Below are positions 32,349 through 40,982 of a stretch of 64,000 nucleotides of DNA, piece by piece (the stretch's first letter is position 1; each line of letters starts with the position of its first letter). Where the stretch lies: NCBI RefSeq assembly GCF_000735345.1, contig NZ_JMPJ01000076.1:1-64000 (forward strand), written 5' to 3'. Both the position numbers and the translations under genes were made by a program. Below the pieces are notes generated by a model. That model was not told where the DNA came from. It ran no database searches and saw nothing but the letters and a program-made list of their open reading frames with translations. This DNA is from Ewingella americana ATCC 33852. GTDB lineage: Bacteria > Pseudomonadota > Gammaproteobacteria > Enterobacterales > Enterobacteriaceae.

Positions 32349-33278
32349 TCAGCCGGGGACCAGCCGCCGACAAACGCTGAGCACCAGCTGGCGCAGCCAG
32401 CGATGGGCGGGATCCACTTCAGACCTTGGGTGCCACATTTGCGAGATGGTGATTTCTCGAGTTTGTACTGGCAGAGGGAATGAATAGAGGTTGGCGAGCT
32501 GGCCGTCGCTTTGATTAACTGGCTGATTAATCAGGAATGATGCCGGAACGTGAGCCACCAGGTCCGAGGCATAAGCAATCGCCAGCGCGGCGGAGAAGCC
32601 CGGCACCACGGCGGCAATTTTGCGCGTAAAGCCTAATTCGGTTAACGCCTGATCCACCGGGCCGGTCACGCCTTCGCGGCGCGACACCAGAATATGGCCG
32701 AAAGAGGCGTAGCGAGAGACACTCATCTCCCCCTCTTGGCACAGCGGATGGCCTTTGCGCACCACGCCGACGAATTTATCGCGAAATAGCGTTTGCAAAC
32801 GGATCTCCGGCCCCATTTCCCCCAGCACGCCGATTTCCAAATCTACCCGCCCTTCGCGCAGCGGTTTCGCGCTTTTCTCCGGTTTAGGCAGAAAGCGCAG
32901 ACAGACACCCGGCGCTTGTTCCGCGGCAGCGGCAATCAGCGCCGCGCCGAACGCGGTAATAAAACCGTCATTGGAGCGCAGATTAAAGGTTCGCTTTAGG
33001 GTGGCAACATTGAGGGCGGTGGCCGCTGGGCGCAGCACGGCGCGGGCTTCCAACGCGGCGTTTTGCGCACGTTCGCGCATTTCTTCCGCGTAGGGCGTGA
33101 GCACCATCTGACGCCCGGCGCGCACCAGCAGCGGGTCGCCGGTGACGGCGCGCAGGCGGCTGAGGGTGCGGCTCATGGCCGAGGCGCTGAGACTCAGGCG
33201 GCGTGCCGCAGCGGCGACGCTGACTTCATTGAGCAGCACGTCGAGGGCGATGAGTAAATTGAGGTCGGGTTCAGTCAT
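32349..33278 (-). CDS. LysR-family transcriptional regulator
   Basis: A 309-residue LysR protein of the NodD/LeuO-like branch that begins TEPDLNLLIALDVLLNEVSVAAAARRLSLSASAMSRTLSRLR (HTH about residues 18-45). The effector domain shows VDLEIGVLG near 135 and a C-terminal SQMWHPRSEVDPAHRWLR motif, typical of this branch. The start is set at the ATG giving MTEPDLN; an ATG three codons earlier is possible. It is divergent from the DHA2 pump at 33422 (about 145 bp), its probable target. Confidence 0.92.
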   Translation of the reverse strand: MTEPDLNLLIALDVLLNEVSVAAAARRLSLSASAMSRTLSRLRAVTGDPLLVRAGRQMVLTPYAEEMRERAQNAALEARAVLRPAATALNVATLKRTFNLRSNDGFITAFGAALIAAAAEQAPGVCLRFLPKPEKSAKPLREGRVDLEIGVLGEMGPEIRLQTLFRDKFVGVVRKGHPLCQEGEMSVSRYASFGHILVSRREGVTGPVDQALTELGFTRKIAAVVPGFSAALAIAYASDLVAHVPASFLINQPVNQSDGQLANLYSFPLPVQTREITISQMWHPRSEVDPAHRWLRQLVLSVCRRLVPG

Positions 33279-33421
33279 AGCGCGCATTCTACTCCAGAGT
33301 CAGTCACAGTGAGAAGGCGTCTGGTGCAGGTTATAAGTGCAAATGCTGCGTCTTCCGCCTTATCTCAGCGACGAGTATATTCCTTTCATCAATAACGTAA
33401 TGCGAGTGGTAAAGGCTATTT

Positions 33422-34855
33422 ATGGAATTATTCTCCAACCGACCGGGTGACGACGGCTTGCCCGGCCGCGACCGTTTCTTTGCCATGCTGACCGTGATGA
33501 CCATGGCGGCCATGGTGGTGTTCGACGGCTCAATGGTCAATATCGCCCTGCCGCAAATCGCACGGTCACTCGAGGTGACGGCCGCCGCCGCCGTTTGGGT
33601 GTCGAACGGCTACCTGCTGTCTGCGGCGATGTCGCTGGCTATCTTCGCCGCCCTCGGCAGCCATATTGGCTTTCGCGCGCTGTTCAGCGGCGGGCTGATC
33701 CTCTTCACTCTGGCATCAGTGGGCTGTGTGCTCTCTACCTCGTTGGACATGTTGATTGCCATGCGGCTGCTACAGGGGATTGGCGGAGCCGCCACCTTGA
33801 GTATCGGCCCGGCCATTCTGCGCACCGTGTTCCCCAATCGGCTACTGGGCAGAGTGTTAGGCGTGAATGCCCTGCTGATCGCCGCCAGCACCGCGGTCGC
33901 CCCGATGCTCGGCGGCGCGATACTGGCCGCACTGAGCTGGCAATGGCTGTTTGCGATTAATATTCCCTTGGGCATCGTGGCGCTGCTTCTGGCTTTGCGC
34001 GTGGTTCCCGGCAAAATCAGCACGGTGCGCCAACCTTTTGATGTCGCCGGAGGGGCGCTGTCTGCCATCACGCTCGGCGCGCTGATCATGGCCGCGAATA
34101 GCTTTTCCCATGCGGATAATGGCCATTTTTCATCGCAGACTCTGCTGGACGCTTTGGCCTACGCCGTGGCCGCCATGCTGGCCGGGATAGCCTTTGTCTG
34201 GCGTCAGCGCCGCGCGCCCAAGCCGCTGCTGCCCCTCGGCATGTTCGCCTCATCGCGCTTTTCACTGGCGGCGCTGACCTCGTTGGCCTCTTTTGTCAGC
34301 CAAGGCATCACCTTTGTCGCCCTGCCGTTTCTGTTCCAAAACGTTTATGGCTACAGCGCCTTTACCTCAGCCCTGCTTTTCACCCCGTGGCCGATTGGCA
34401 TTATCCTCGCCGCGCCGAACGCCGGAAGACTGGCCGACCGCCATTCGCCCGCGGTGATTTCAACCATCGGGCTGGGGATATTCGCGCTGGGACTCATCTT
34501 GCTCTCTTTGCTGCCGGAACAGGCTGCAATGTGGGATATCTGTTTGCGCAGTCTGGTGTGCGGCATCGGGTTTGGCTGCTTCCAAAGCCCCAATAACCGC
34601 GAAATGCTGGCTAACGCCTCGCGTGAAAACAGCGGTTATGCCTCTGGCGTGCTGGCGATTATGCGCACCTTCGGGCAGTGTCTGGGGACCGCCTTGGTCG
34701 GGGTTATCTTGTCTATTTCCATCGGCGACGCGGCGCACGAGGCTCAGGCGATTCATTTAAGTCTGTGGGTGGCGGTGATAGCCACGGCTCTGGCCATTGT
34801 TGTCAGCCTGAGCCGCATCAGAAACACTCACCACCAGCCACAAAAGGAAGCGTAG
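33422..34855 (+). CDS. MFS drug-efflux transporter, DHA2 family
   Basis: A 477-residue 14-helix exporter. VVFDGSMVNIALPQIARSL lies in helix 1 (DHA2 motif), MRLLQGIGGAATLSIGPAILR is motif B, and GVNALLIAASTAVAPMLGGAIL is motif C-like. YASGVLAIMRTFGQCLGTALVGVIL is in a late helix. It resembles the pump encoded at 7902-9281 (same helix order, GxFQSPN motif near the C-terminal third) but is clearly a different protein. Controlled most likely by the divergent LysR gene. The substrate is unknown. Confidence 0.92.
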   Translation: MELFSNRPGDDGLPGRDRFFAMLTVMTMAAMVVFDGSMVNIALPQIARSLEVTAAAAVWVSNGYLLSAAMSLAIFAALGSHIGFRALFSGGLILFTLASVGCVLSTSLDMLIAMRLLQGIGGAATLSIGPAILRTVFPNRLLGRVLGVNALLIAASTAVAPMLGGAILAALSWQWLFAINIPLGIVALLLALRVVPGKISTVRQPFDVAGGALSAITLGALIMAANSFSHADNGHFSSQTLLDALAYAVAAMLAGIAFVWRQRRAPKPLLPLGMFASSRFSLAALTSLASFVSQGITFVALPFLFQNVYGYSAFTSALLFTPWPIGIILAAPNAGRLADRHSPAVISTIGLGIFALGLILLSLLPEQAAMWDICLRSLVCGIGFGCFQSPNNREMLANASRENSGYASGVLAIMRTFGQCLGTALVGVILSISIGDAAHEAQAIHLSLWVAVIATALAIVVSLSRIRNTHHQPQKEA

Positions 34856-34874
34856 AAGCCAAGCCTCAGGGCTG

Positions 34875-35591
34875 TCAGGCCAATTCGTAGCTGATTTTCA
34901 CCCGCTCTTTGGCTTTGATTTTACGCAGTTCCAAGCCTTTCAACGCCGAGGTGGTGGTGGCATGGGTGCCACCACAGGCTACCGGCACATAGTCGCCAAT
35001 GCGCACGATGCGCATCTCTTCGTTTTGCGGAATAGACCCCGCCAGCTCAGGCCGCAGGCGGGCGATTTCATCAAAGGAGAGGCTTTCGACGGTGACCGGC
35101 AAATTCTGCTCAATCGCCTCCGCCACCTTGCTGCGTACCTGCTCCAACAGCTGGTCGGCGGCTAGGCTGCTGTTTCCGGTGAATTCAACATAGGCTCCGG
35201 GCAAAAAGTGGTGGCCCTTGGCAGGCACTAAGGAAGGCATCAGGGTTTCCACCACGTGGGCAATCAAATGCCCCGCCGTATGGGCCAGCGACGCTCTGCG
35301 GCGAAACTCGGCGTCAATCTGCAAAGTCGCGGCTTGGCCGATTTCCAGCGTGACTTGGGGGTCAGCCAAATAATGGCGCACTTCCCCGCCATGATTGAGC
35401 GCCTGCCGCACCAAATGGCTTTGCCCGTGCTGGGACACGCTGCCGTGATCGGACATCTGCCCGCCGCCCTGTGGGTAAAACACCGTCTGCTCAACCACGA
35501 AATAGCGCCCTTTTTCATCTTCGCCGGTGTGTAAAATTGGGCTTTCACAGGTGATAAGTTCAGGTTGAGTCCGGCTTAAAATGCGCGTCAT
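34875..35591 (-). CDS. Alanyl-tRNA editing protein, AlaX-like
   Basis: A 238-residue hydrolase related to the editing and C-terminal portions of alanyl-tRNA synthetase. It would remove Ser or Gly mischarged on tRNA-Ala in trans. Zinc-binding residues are visible: HTAGHLIAH (about residues 98-106) and CGGTHA (about 209-214). The PQGGGQMSDHG segment near 41-51 matches the N-terminal barrel of AlaX-M type proteins. GAGGA precedes the ATG. It converges with the MFS gene ending 20 bp away and has no operon partner. Confidence 0.88.
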   Translation of the reverse strand: MTRILSRTQPELITCESPILHTGEDEKGRYFVVEQTVFYPQGGGQMSDHGSVSQHGQSHLVRQALNHGGEVRHYLADPQVTLEIGQAATLQIDAEFRRRASLAHTAGHLIAHVVETLMPSLVPAKGHHFLPGAYVEFTGNSSLAADQLLEQVRSKVAEAIEQNLPVTVESLSFDEIARLRPELAGSIPQNEEMRIVRIGDYVPVACGGTHATTTSALKGLELRKIKAKERVKISYELA

Positions 35592-35756
35592 GCGATGTTC
35601 CTCTGGTTTTTATTGGTGATTTTTTTAACTGCAAACCTGAGTATGGCGCGGGTAAAAGGGGCTGGATTGTAAAAAATTGCACGTCGAGAGGATGGGGCTC
35701 AATGGGAGCCTTAGGCCGCTTTCTCACATGAATGTCAGTCTCTGGCTTTTGAGCCC

Positions 35757-36647
35757 TCAGTTAAAGAGCGGATTTTCTCGCAGCCGAGAAACGGCTAAGT
35801 CGACGAAAGATCTCACTTTCGCCGGAGCACGCCTGCCCTCGGGGTACATCACGTGAATTGGCAACGCAGGCTCTTCAAATTCACTGAGTACGATTTGCAA
35901 TGAGCCATCGAGCAAGGCGGGGCCAATTTGATAGAGCAGCACGCGGGTCAAACCCCATCCGGCTTTTGCCGCCGCAATGGCTGATTCATTGGTATTACAT
36001 TGCAGCGCGGCGTCAATTAACACCCTTTGCCCGTCGACAAACCGCCACTCGGGAGAGGCCCACGCGCTATGAGAGGCAATAATTCGGTGACTTTTTAGGT
36101 CTTCCGGCGTTGCCGGTGCGCCACGGGAATTGAGATATTCAGGCGAGCCGCAAATAACGCGGCGCACGGAACCGACTTTTATCGCGGTGAAACCCGAATC
36201 TGGCAGGTGGCCGATACGGATAGCGACATCCATTCCTTCATCAATAATGTTTACCCGACGATCGATAAAGAAAGTCCGCGCACGCATGCCGGGATAGGTA
36301 TCAAGGTATTCCATCAAAATGGGCATGACGTAAAACTGCCCAAACATGGCCGAGGTGGTAATGGCTAAGGTTCCAGAAGGCGTGGCGTAATGCCCGGCGG
36401 CGGCAGACTCGGCTTCGGCAATACTGCTGAGGATCCGGCGACAATCGTCTAAGTAAATCGCCCCGGCTTCGGTGGTTTTCACTGATCTTGTGGTACGCAC
36501 AAAGAGACGAGCCCCAATCAACTCCTCCAGTGCCGCCACGGTTCGGGTCACTGCTGGGGCGCTCATGTGCATCTGACGGGCGGTTTTGGCAAAACTTTCC
36601 GTTTCTGCAACTTTGACAAAAATGCGCATCGCCTGCCAACGATCCAT
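35757..36647 (-). CDS. LysR-family transcriptional regulator
   Basis: A 296-residue LysR protein: MDRWQAMRIFVKVAETESFAKTARQMHMSAPAVTRTVAALEE (HTH about residues 18-42), LFVRTTRSVKTTEAG, then an effector domain beginning GTLAITTSAMFGQFYVMPIL. This subfamily (MDRW/MDxLxAMxxFV start) usually regulates a neighbouring oxidoreductase or efflux gene, but here the adjacent genes upstream on the same strand are the CMD-like and 55-codon frames. The target is therefore uncertain. AGGGA lies upstream of the ATG. Confidence 0.92.
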   Translation of the reverse strand: MDRWQAMRIFVKVAETESFAKTARQMHMSAPAVTRTVAALEELIGARLFVRTTRSVKTTEAGAIYLDDCRRILSSIAEAESAAAGHYATPSGTLAITTSAMFGQFYVMPILMEYLDTYPGMRARTFFIDRRVNIIDEGMDVAIRIGHLPDSGFTAIKVGSVRRVICGSPEYLNSRGAPATPEDLKSHRIIASHSAWASPEWRFVDGQRVLIDAALQCNTNESAIAAAKAGWGLTRVLLYQIGPALLDGSLQIVLSEFEEPALPIHVMYPEGRRAPAKVRSFVDLAVSRLRENPLFN

Positions 36648-36667
36648 TTCTCGGTCCCTCTCTGGTA

Positions 36668-36835
36668 TTAAACAATCTTCATGACCGTTTCCGGGTCAAT
36701 TTCGGGGTGCTGCCGCAGCATTTCACCATAATAATCTGGACGTTTGGACCAAATTTCTCTGAGATTGTTAACTAGCTTAGACAGGAATTCAGATGCCATA
36801 CGCCCTGTCTGAACTCTCGGTGAATTATCGCTCAT
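36668..36835 (-). CDS. Small 55-residue protein of unknown function
   Basis: A short minus-strand frame: MSDNSPRVQTG..., then RMASEFLSKLVNNLREIW, YYGEMLRQHPEIDPETV and MKIV at the end. The ATG overlaps the end of the upstream CMD-like gene (whose TAA is at 36825-36827), suggesting translational coupling. Composition is ordinary for a soluble helical protein, with no membrane segment and no recognised family. The overlap and protein-like composition support it; the small size keeps confidence moderate. Confidence 0.5.
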   Translation of the reverse strand: MSDNSPRVQTGRMASEFLSKLVNNLREIWSKRPDYYGEMLRQHPEIDPETVMKIV

Positions 36836-37166
36836 TTTGGCACACCTTAGCCGAGTGTATAACGGCCAACTCTGCCGCCATTCGCTCTATTTCTGCACAG
36901 GTCATGGTGTCGATACCGGCCCGCATCGCCTGACTGCGACTGTCGTTAAGGACGCCCTCTTCGCGCGCCAGCGCCAGAGCAATGGCTTTTGAGGTGCTGA
37001 AATCGAAACTGAAACCGCGTCGCGCCGCGTCAATCTCCGCCCTTGTTAAACCCAGCCTGCGGCCCTCTTCATCTTGCTGAGCAAAAAGCGCTGAGTCGCC
37101 GCTGTCGGCAGTCAGTGCAATCACGATGGCGAATCGTTTTCTTTCGTCCAGTCCCTGTACTGCCAT
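36825..37166 (-). CDS. Carboxymuconolactone-decarboxylase-like small protein
   Basis: A 113-residue all-helical protein. It resembles the AhpD/CMD fold (LDERKRFAIVIALTADSGDSALFAQQDEEGRRLGLTRAEIDAAR) but lacks the CxxC redox pair of active AhpD-like peroxidases, so peroxidase activity is not supported. GGAG lies upstream of the ATG. It overlaps the start of the following 55-codon frame by 11 bases. No function can be assigned; a degenerate or non-redox CMD family member is the best description. Confidence 0.65.
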   Translation of the reverse strand: MAVQGLDERKRFAIVIALTADSGDSALFAQQDEEGRRLGLTRAEIDAARRGFSFDFSTSKAIALALAREEGVLNDSRSQAMRAGIDTMTCAEIERMAAELAVIHSAKVCQNER

Positions 37167-37382
37167 GATTCTCAGTCTCCGTTAGTGGCGTGCGCAGGAT
37201 CTGCAATCGCAAAGATTGAAGTAACAACCCGGACATCCTCACTGCCCGCCCGTTCCAACCTCTTCGGGCGGGCAGCAAAAACGCAGGTCATTCGCCTGAG
37301 CGATGGCATCAAACCCGGACTACCTACAAGAAATGGCGCTTAAGCCCCCAGCTCGGCGTCACATCTCAGGCAGCCTTCACGC

Positions 37383-37994
37383 CTAGGCGTTCAGCCCGGC
37401 TTGGGTCTTTACAAAAGGAACGAAGCCCGGTAGTGCTTCTACGCGGCTCAGCAGGCGCTTAACAGCCGTGTATTTAGCAAGGTCGACATTGCCTTCTGGT
37501 GCGCGAGCGATATAGCTGTAAGCCGCGATGTCAGCAATCGTTGGGTGATCGGCAGCAAGCCAGTCACGATTTGCCAGATGGCTTTCCATCTTGCCGAGTA
37601 AGTCATGAGCGCGGCCAATGACTTCGTCAGCATTAAAGCCAGCACCGAACACGGTGATTAAACGAGCCGCCGCCGGGCCGTAGGCAATCTCACCTGCGGC
37701 AACAGACAGCCAGCGCTGAACCTGCGCCGCGCCGATGGCGTCTTCCGGCAGCCAGCTGCTTGGGCCATATTTTTTGGCCAGATAGACCAAAATTGCATTG
37801 GCATCGGAGACCATCACCCCGTTGTCATCCAGAACCGGCACTTGGCCGAAACCGTTCATTGCCAAAAACTCAGGCTTCTTATGCGCGCCAGACATCAGAT
37901 CGACTTCCACCAGCTCGGCATTCAAACCCAGCAGCGATGCGAAAAGAACCACTCGGTGAGAATGGCCTGACAGAGGATGTTGATAAATTTTCAT
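37383..37994 (-). CDS. Glutathione S-transferase
   Basis: A 203-residue soluble protein. The N-terminal thioredoxin-like domain (about 1-80) has [20 protein letters not shown] with Ser in the activating position, [13 protein letters not shown] with the cis-Pro, and [16 protein letters not shown]. The helical C-terminal domain has [21 protein letters not shown] near residues 150-170, with the conserved N-capping box. It is likely a detoxifying GST. AAGGAA precedes the ATG. It diverges from the old-yellow-enzyme gene at 38373. Confidence 0.9.
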   Translation of the reverse strand: MKIYQHPLSGHSHRVVLFASLLGLNAELVEVDLMSGAHKKPEFLAMNGFGQVPVLDDNGVMVSDANAILVYLAKKYGPSSWLPEDAIGAAQVQRWLSVAAGEIAYGPAAARLITVFGAGFNADEVIGRAHDLLGKMESHLANRDWLAADHPTIADIAAYSYIARAPEGNVDLAKYTAVKRLLSRVEALPGFVPFVKTQAGLNA

Positions 37995-38372
37995 GGTGCG
38001 GTTCCTTGGTGTTTTATCGGAGCGGGACGATTCCCGAACCGTGCAAACAGTCTAAAACCTCACTCTTTTTATAAGAATAACCAGTCTGGACACTTCTTTA
38101 TTACGCTGAGTGGAATAATCCTGTTTACCAGCGTTTATTGACCGCTTTTATTCTCTAAGAGAATTGGCGTCGGGCAGGAATTAATTTCCTCAAGATTACT
38201 ACCACTGATGGCAATACTCTATTCCATTTAATGAATATAGAAAAAGCGACTGAACTGCTTTAGCTTTAAATGAATTCAGATTTAATGGCCGCCAAAGTGA
38301 AATAAGGCTTGCCAATAATCACGAAATCAACCTGATCAAATTATTTTCATATTTAAACACTGGGTAAATTAT
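37995..38372. other. Intergenic region between divergent GST and old-yellow-enzyme genes
   Basis: These 378 bases are AT-rich, particularly from 38090 to 38372, and must hold the promoters of both flanking genes. I saw no convincing reading frame, hairpin or operator dyad here. Confidence 0.5.
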
Positions 38373-39446
38373 ATGGATAACACTATTTTCACTCCCCTCA
38401 ATTTCTCAAGAGGTCCTGCTCTAAAAAACCGCATACTGCTTGCTCCACTGACGACAGAGCAGAGTAATGAGGACGGCACCGCGTCGCAGGATGATTTCGA
38501 CTGGATTGAGACCTGTGCTCGCGCCGGATACAGCATGGTGATGACCTGCGCCGCCCATGTGATGGAAAATGGCAAAGCATTTAATAAACAGCTCGGTATT
38601 TACGAAGACAAACACGAGCCGGGATTACGCAAAATTGCTGATATTATTCGTGCTCACGGTGGGGTGTCGTCAGTACAATTACACCATGCAGGGATGCGCG
38701 CGCAATTTAATGGTGATAAACAGAATTTAGGCCCTTCTGACATTGAAGAATACAACACCCGAGCTATGACGCTGTCCGAAGTCGAAGAGCTGCGGGAGGC
38801 TTATATCAGCGCGGCGTTAAGAGCAGAAAGAACAGGTTTTGACGGTGTTGAGTTGCATGGCGCATTTGGATGGGTGCTCACTCAGTTCCTCTCGCCGACA
38901 CTAAACCGCAGAACTGACCGATATGGCGGTTCCATCGACAATCGTGTGCGACTGATATTTGAAATCATTAATGGGATCAGAGAGCGTTGCCGCCCTGATT
39001 TCCAGATTGGGGTTCGCTTATCCTTTGAACGATATGGCCAAACCTTCGAGGATATTTATCATATTTGCCAGATGCTGGTCGATAAGCAGCAAATAGATTT
39101 CTTGGATCTTGTTCCATGGGATGTGCAGAAAACCGTCGAGTCAGGACCTTTCGAAGGGCAAAAGATGCTGGAGGTATTTAGCCGCCTTGGGGGCACATCG
39201 GTGAAAATTGGTACTTCAGGCAAAGTGATGAATGTACCAACCCTGATGAGCGTGTTCGAATATGGCCTCGATTTTATTATGATTGGCCGCTCGGCTATTT
39301 TAAATAAAGATTTTATTAACCAGATAAAAATCAATCCGGATTATATTTCCCCGCAAACACCCGTCACCAAACAACATCTTAAACAGCAAGGTTTGGGTGA
39401 TGCCTTTATTAAATATCTGGATAACTGGAAGGGCTTTGTGGAGTGA
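38373..39446 (+). CDS. Old yellow enzyme family NADH:flavin oxidoreductase
   Basis: A 357-residue FMN-dependent ene-reductase-type TIM barrel. Family features: ALKNRILLAPLTTEQS at the first strand, VQLHHAGMRA near residue 102, FDGVELHGAFGWVLTQFLSPTLNRRTDRYGGSIDNRVRLIFEII (about 153-196, the signature), and GLDFIMIGRSAILN near the end (FMN phosphate region). Such enzymes reduce alkenes of enones, nitroaromatics or quinones with NAD(P)H. A TetR gene and a nitroreductase-like gene follow on the same strand, with two shared operator-like dyads, pointing to an electrophile-response cluster. Confidence 0.92.
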   Translation: MDNTIFTPLNFSRGPALKNRILLAPLTTEQSNEDGTASQDDFDWIETCARAGYSMVMTCAAHVMENGKAFNKQLGIYEDKHEPGLRKIADIIRAHGGVSSVQLHHAGMRAQFNGDKQNLGPSDIEEYNTRAMTLSEVEELREAYISAALRAERTGFDGVELHGAFGWVLTQFLSPTLNRRTDRYGGSIDNRVRLIFEIINGIRERCRPDFQIGVRLSFERYGQTFEDIYHICQMLVDKQQIDFLDLVPWDVQKTVESGPFEGQKMLEVFSRLGGTSVKIGTSGKVMNVPTLMSVFEYGLDFIMIGRSAILNKDFINQIKINPDYISPQTPVTKQHLKQQGLGDAFIKYLDNWKGFVE

Positions 39447-39512
39447 TTTTGCACCTTGCCATGCTGAGGCGAAAGGGAGCATAGCTGGGTCAGAGGCTGC
39501 CTGAAAATATTG

Positions 39513-39528
39513 TTGACTGATCAGTAAA
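39513..39528 (+). promoter_or_regulatory. Probable TetR operator 1
   Basis: TTGACTGATCAGTAAA (39513-39528) is a 14-of-16 palindrome around the perfect core ACTGATCAGT. It lies 45 bases before the TetR start. A near-copy precedes the nitroreductase gene at 40200-40215, so both are probably bound by the same TetR protein. Confidence 0.65.
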
Positions 39529-39572
39529 CTATTGTTTTAATCCGGTGCAGACAACAGCGACAGGACCAGACA

Positions 39573-40154
39573 ATGAGCGGAAGACCCAAAGAGTACGATG
39601 ACGCCCGCGTGATTGACGCGGCGATGGATGTCTTCTGGAGCTCTGGCTATGAAGCAAGCTCAACGCAGGAACTGTGCGAGAAAACCGGCCTGGGCCGTGG
39701 CAGCCTTTACCATGCTTTTGGCAGCAAACAAAACCTGTATGAGCAGGCTCTGCGTCGCTATCAAGAACTGGGGCTGAAAGCGCAACTTGAGATCCTGCAA
39801 GGCTCAGCCCCGGTAAAAGCACGACTTAGGGCTTTGCTGCAATGGGTGGTGAATGGCGGTCTTGACCCCGAGGGCAACCGCCCATGCATGGCTCTCTTTT
39901 CCACCATGGAAAGTGGGAACAAAAACCCGGCGATAGAAGGCATCAATCAGGCTTACCTATCCAAACTTGAGGCCGCGATATGCAGTGCTATTGCCATCGG
40001 GCAGCAGAGTGGCGAGCTAGCCAGTGACCGCCCGGCCACGGAAGTGGCTCGCGTGTTTCTGGCAAGCTATTGTGGATTGAATATCTTCCGGCACTCAGTG
40101 GAAGATAAAACTTTTCTCACTGACGTGCTTGAAGGAACAGTAGCCCGACTCTGA
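39573..40154 (+). CDS. TetR-family transcriptional repressor
   Basis: A 193-residue repressor: HTH at about residues 8-52 (VIDAAMDVFWSSGYEASSTQELCEKTGLGRGSLYHAFGSKQNLYEQAL), then a helical ligand-binding domain. The pattern of GRPKEYDDARVI, FWSSGYEAS and SLYHAFGSK matches repressors that control oxidoreductases of the old-yellow-enzyme/nitroreductase kind. The operator dyad at 39513-39528 in front of it suggests autoregulation. A terminator follows. Confidence 0.92.
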   Translation: MSGRPKEYDDARVIDAAMDVFWSSGYEASSTQELCEKTGLGRGSLYHAFGSKQNLYEQALRRYQELGLKAQLEILQGSAPVKARLRALLQWVVNGGLDPEGNRPCMALFSTMESGNKNPAIEGINQAYLSKLEAAICSAIAIGQQSGELASDRPATEVARVFLASYCGLNIFRHSVEDKTFLTDVLEGTVARL

Positions 40155-40166
40155 TCCAATAGAATG

Positions 40167-40189
40167 GCCGCTTAATGGCGGCTTTTTTT
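40167..40189 (+). terminator. Intrinsic terminator after the TetR gene
   Basis: GCCGC (40167-40171) pairs with GCGGC (40178-40182), followed at once by seven T residues (40183-40189). It lies 13 bases after the TetR stop codon. Confidence 0.8.
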
Positions 40190-40199
40190 GGATTAATTC

Positions 40200-40215
40200 T
40201 TTACCGACCAGTAAA
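40200..40215 (+). promoter_or_regulatory. Probable TetR operator 2
   Basis: TTTACCGACCAGTAAA (40200-40215) differs from the ideal dyad TTTACTGATCAGTAAA at two positions and closely matches operator 1 at 39513-39528. It lies 54 bases before the nitroreductase-family gene. Confidence 0.62.
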
Positions 40216-40268
40216 CAACCAATAGTAAGCGTATTTTCAAAAACCGATTGAAGACCAAGGAAAATAAG

Positions 40269-40862
40269 ATGTTTAAAAACCCCCTTTCTCAAGAAGCCAT
40301 AGCGCAAATATTTACCCAGGCCAGAACCTATCATTACTGGACTGACCGTATGGTGTCTGATGACACTCTTCATGAGATCTATGAAATCATGAAATGGGGC
40401 CCGACAGCTCTTAACTCCAACCCAGCACGGATCCTTTTTCTTAAGAATGAACAACACAAAGAGAAGCTGGCTTCTGCCATGTGGGGCTCAAACCCGGCTC
40501 AGGTAAAACGCGCGCCGGTGACGGCAATTCTGGCTTATGATGAAACTTGGACAGAATATCTACCAAGGCTTTTCCAAACCTACGATCCTCGCCCTCTTCT
40601 TGATGGAAATGAGAAATTAGTTCAAGAAACGGTGTTCAGAAACAGCACCTTACAGGGGGCGTATATGATTTTCGCCATTCGCGCTCTGGGCCTCGACGCC
40701 TGCGGCATGTCAGGTTTTGATAATCAGCAGGTGGATGAACTGTTCTTTAAAGGCACGACGTGGAAAACAAACTTTGTCTGTACCCTCGGTTATGGCGATG
40801 AAGAAAAGCTTTATCCAAGAGAGCCACGCCTTGAATTTGATGAGGTATGCAAAATCCTCTAG
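40269..40862 (+). CDS. Nitroreductase-family protein, RutE/HadB-like
   Basis: A 197-residue FMN-dependent reductase of the malonic-semialdehyde-reductase-like branch. It starts with SQEAIAQIFTQARTYHYWTDRMVSDDTLHEIYEIMKWGPTALNSNPARILFL, the RutE/YdfN-type opening, and GLDACGMSGFDNQQVDELFF near residue 145 is also typical. The ATG at 40269 (CAAGGA upstream) is preferred over the upstream start at 40248. The TetR-type operator 54 bp upstream ties it to the preceding TetR and old-yellow-enzyme genes. Its substrate is probably a nitro compound, enal or semialdehyde. Confidence 0.88.
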   Translation: MFKNPLSQEAIAQIFTQARTYHYWTDRMVSDDTLHEIYEIMKWGPTALNSNPARILFLKNEQHKEKLASAMWGSNPAQVKRAPVTAILAYDETWTEYLPRLFQTYDPRPLLDGNEKLVQETVFRNSTLQGAYMIFAIRALGLDACGMSGFDNQQVDELFFKGTTWKTNFVCTLGYGDEEKLYPREPRLEFDEVCKIL

Positions 40863-40887
40863 TCAAAGTATAGAATTATGCCGTACT

Positions 40888-40917
40888 AGGATTTGTATTA
40901 GGCTAGATACAAATCCT
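40888..40917. repeat. Perfect 11-bp inverted repeat after the nitroreductase gene
   Basis: AGGATTTGTAT (40888-40898) and ATACAAATCCT (40907-40917) flank an 8-base loop. It lies between convergent genes, so transcript termination or 3'-end protection is plausible although no T-run follows. Confidence 0.5.
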
Positions 40918-40982
40918 CTATTAATAGAGTCTGCATCTGAATTCTGCGTCACATCTGACTATGCAAATCGTTTTAACGTAGC

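Noticed and set aside
7902-34855. The three DHA2 pumps as recent duplicates
   Set aside because: They share family motifs only; sequences and neighbourhoods differ clearly.
37069-37278. Minus-strand frame overlapping the CMD-like gene start
   Set aside because: Arg/Ser-rich shadow composition, no ribosome site, overlaps a better gene.
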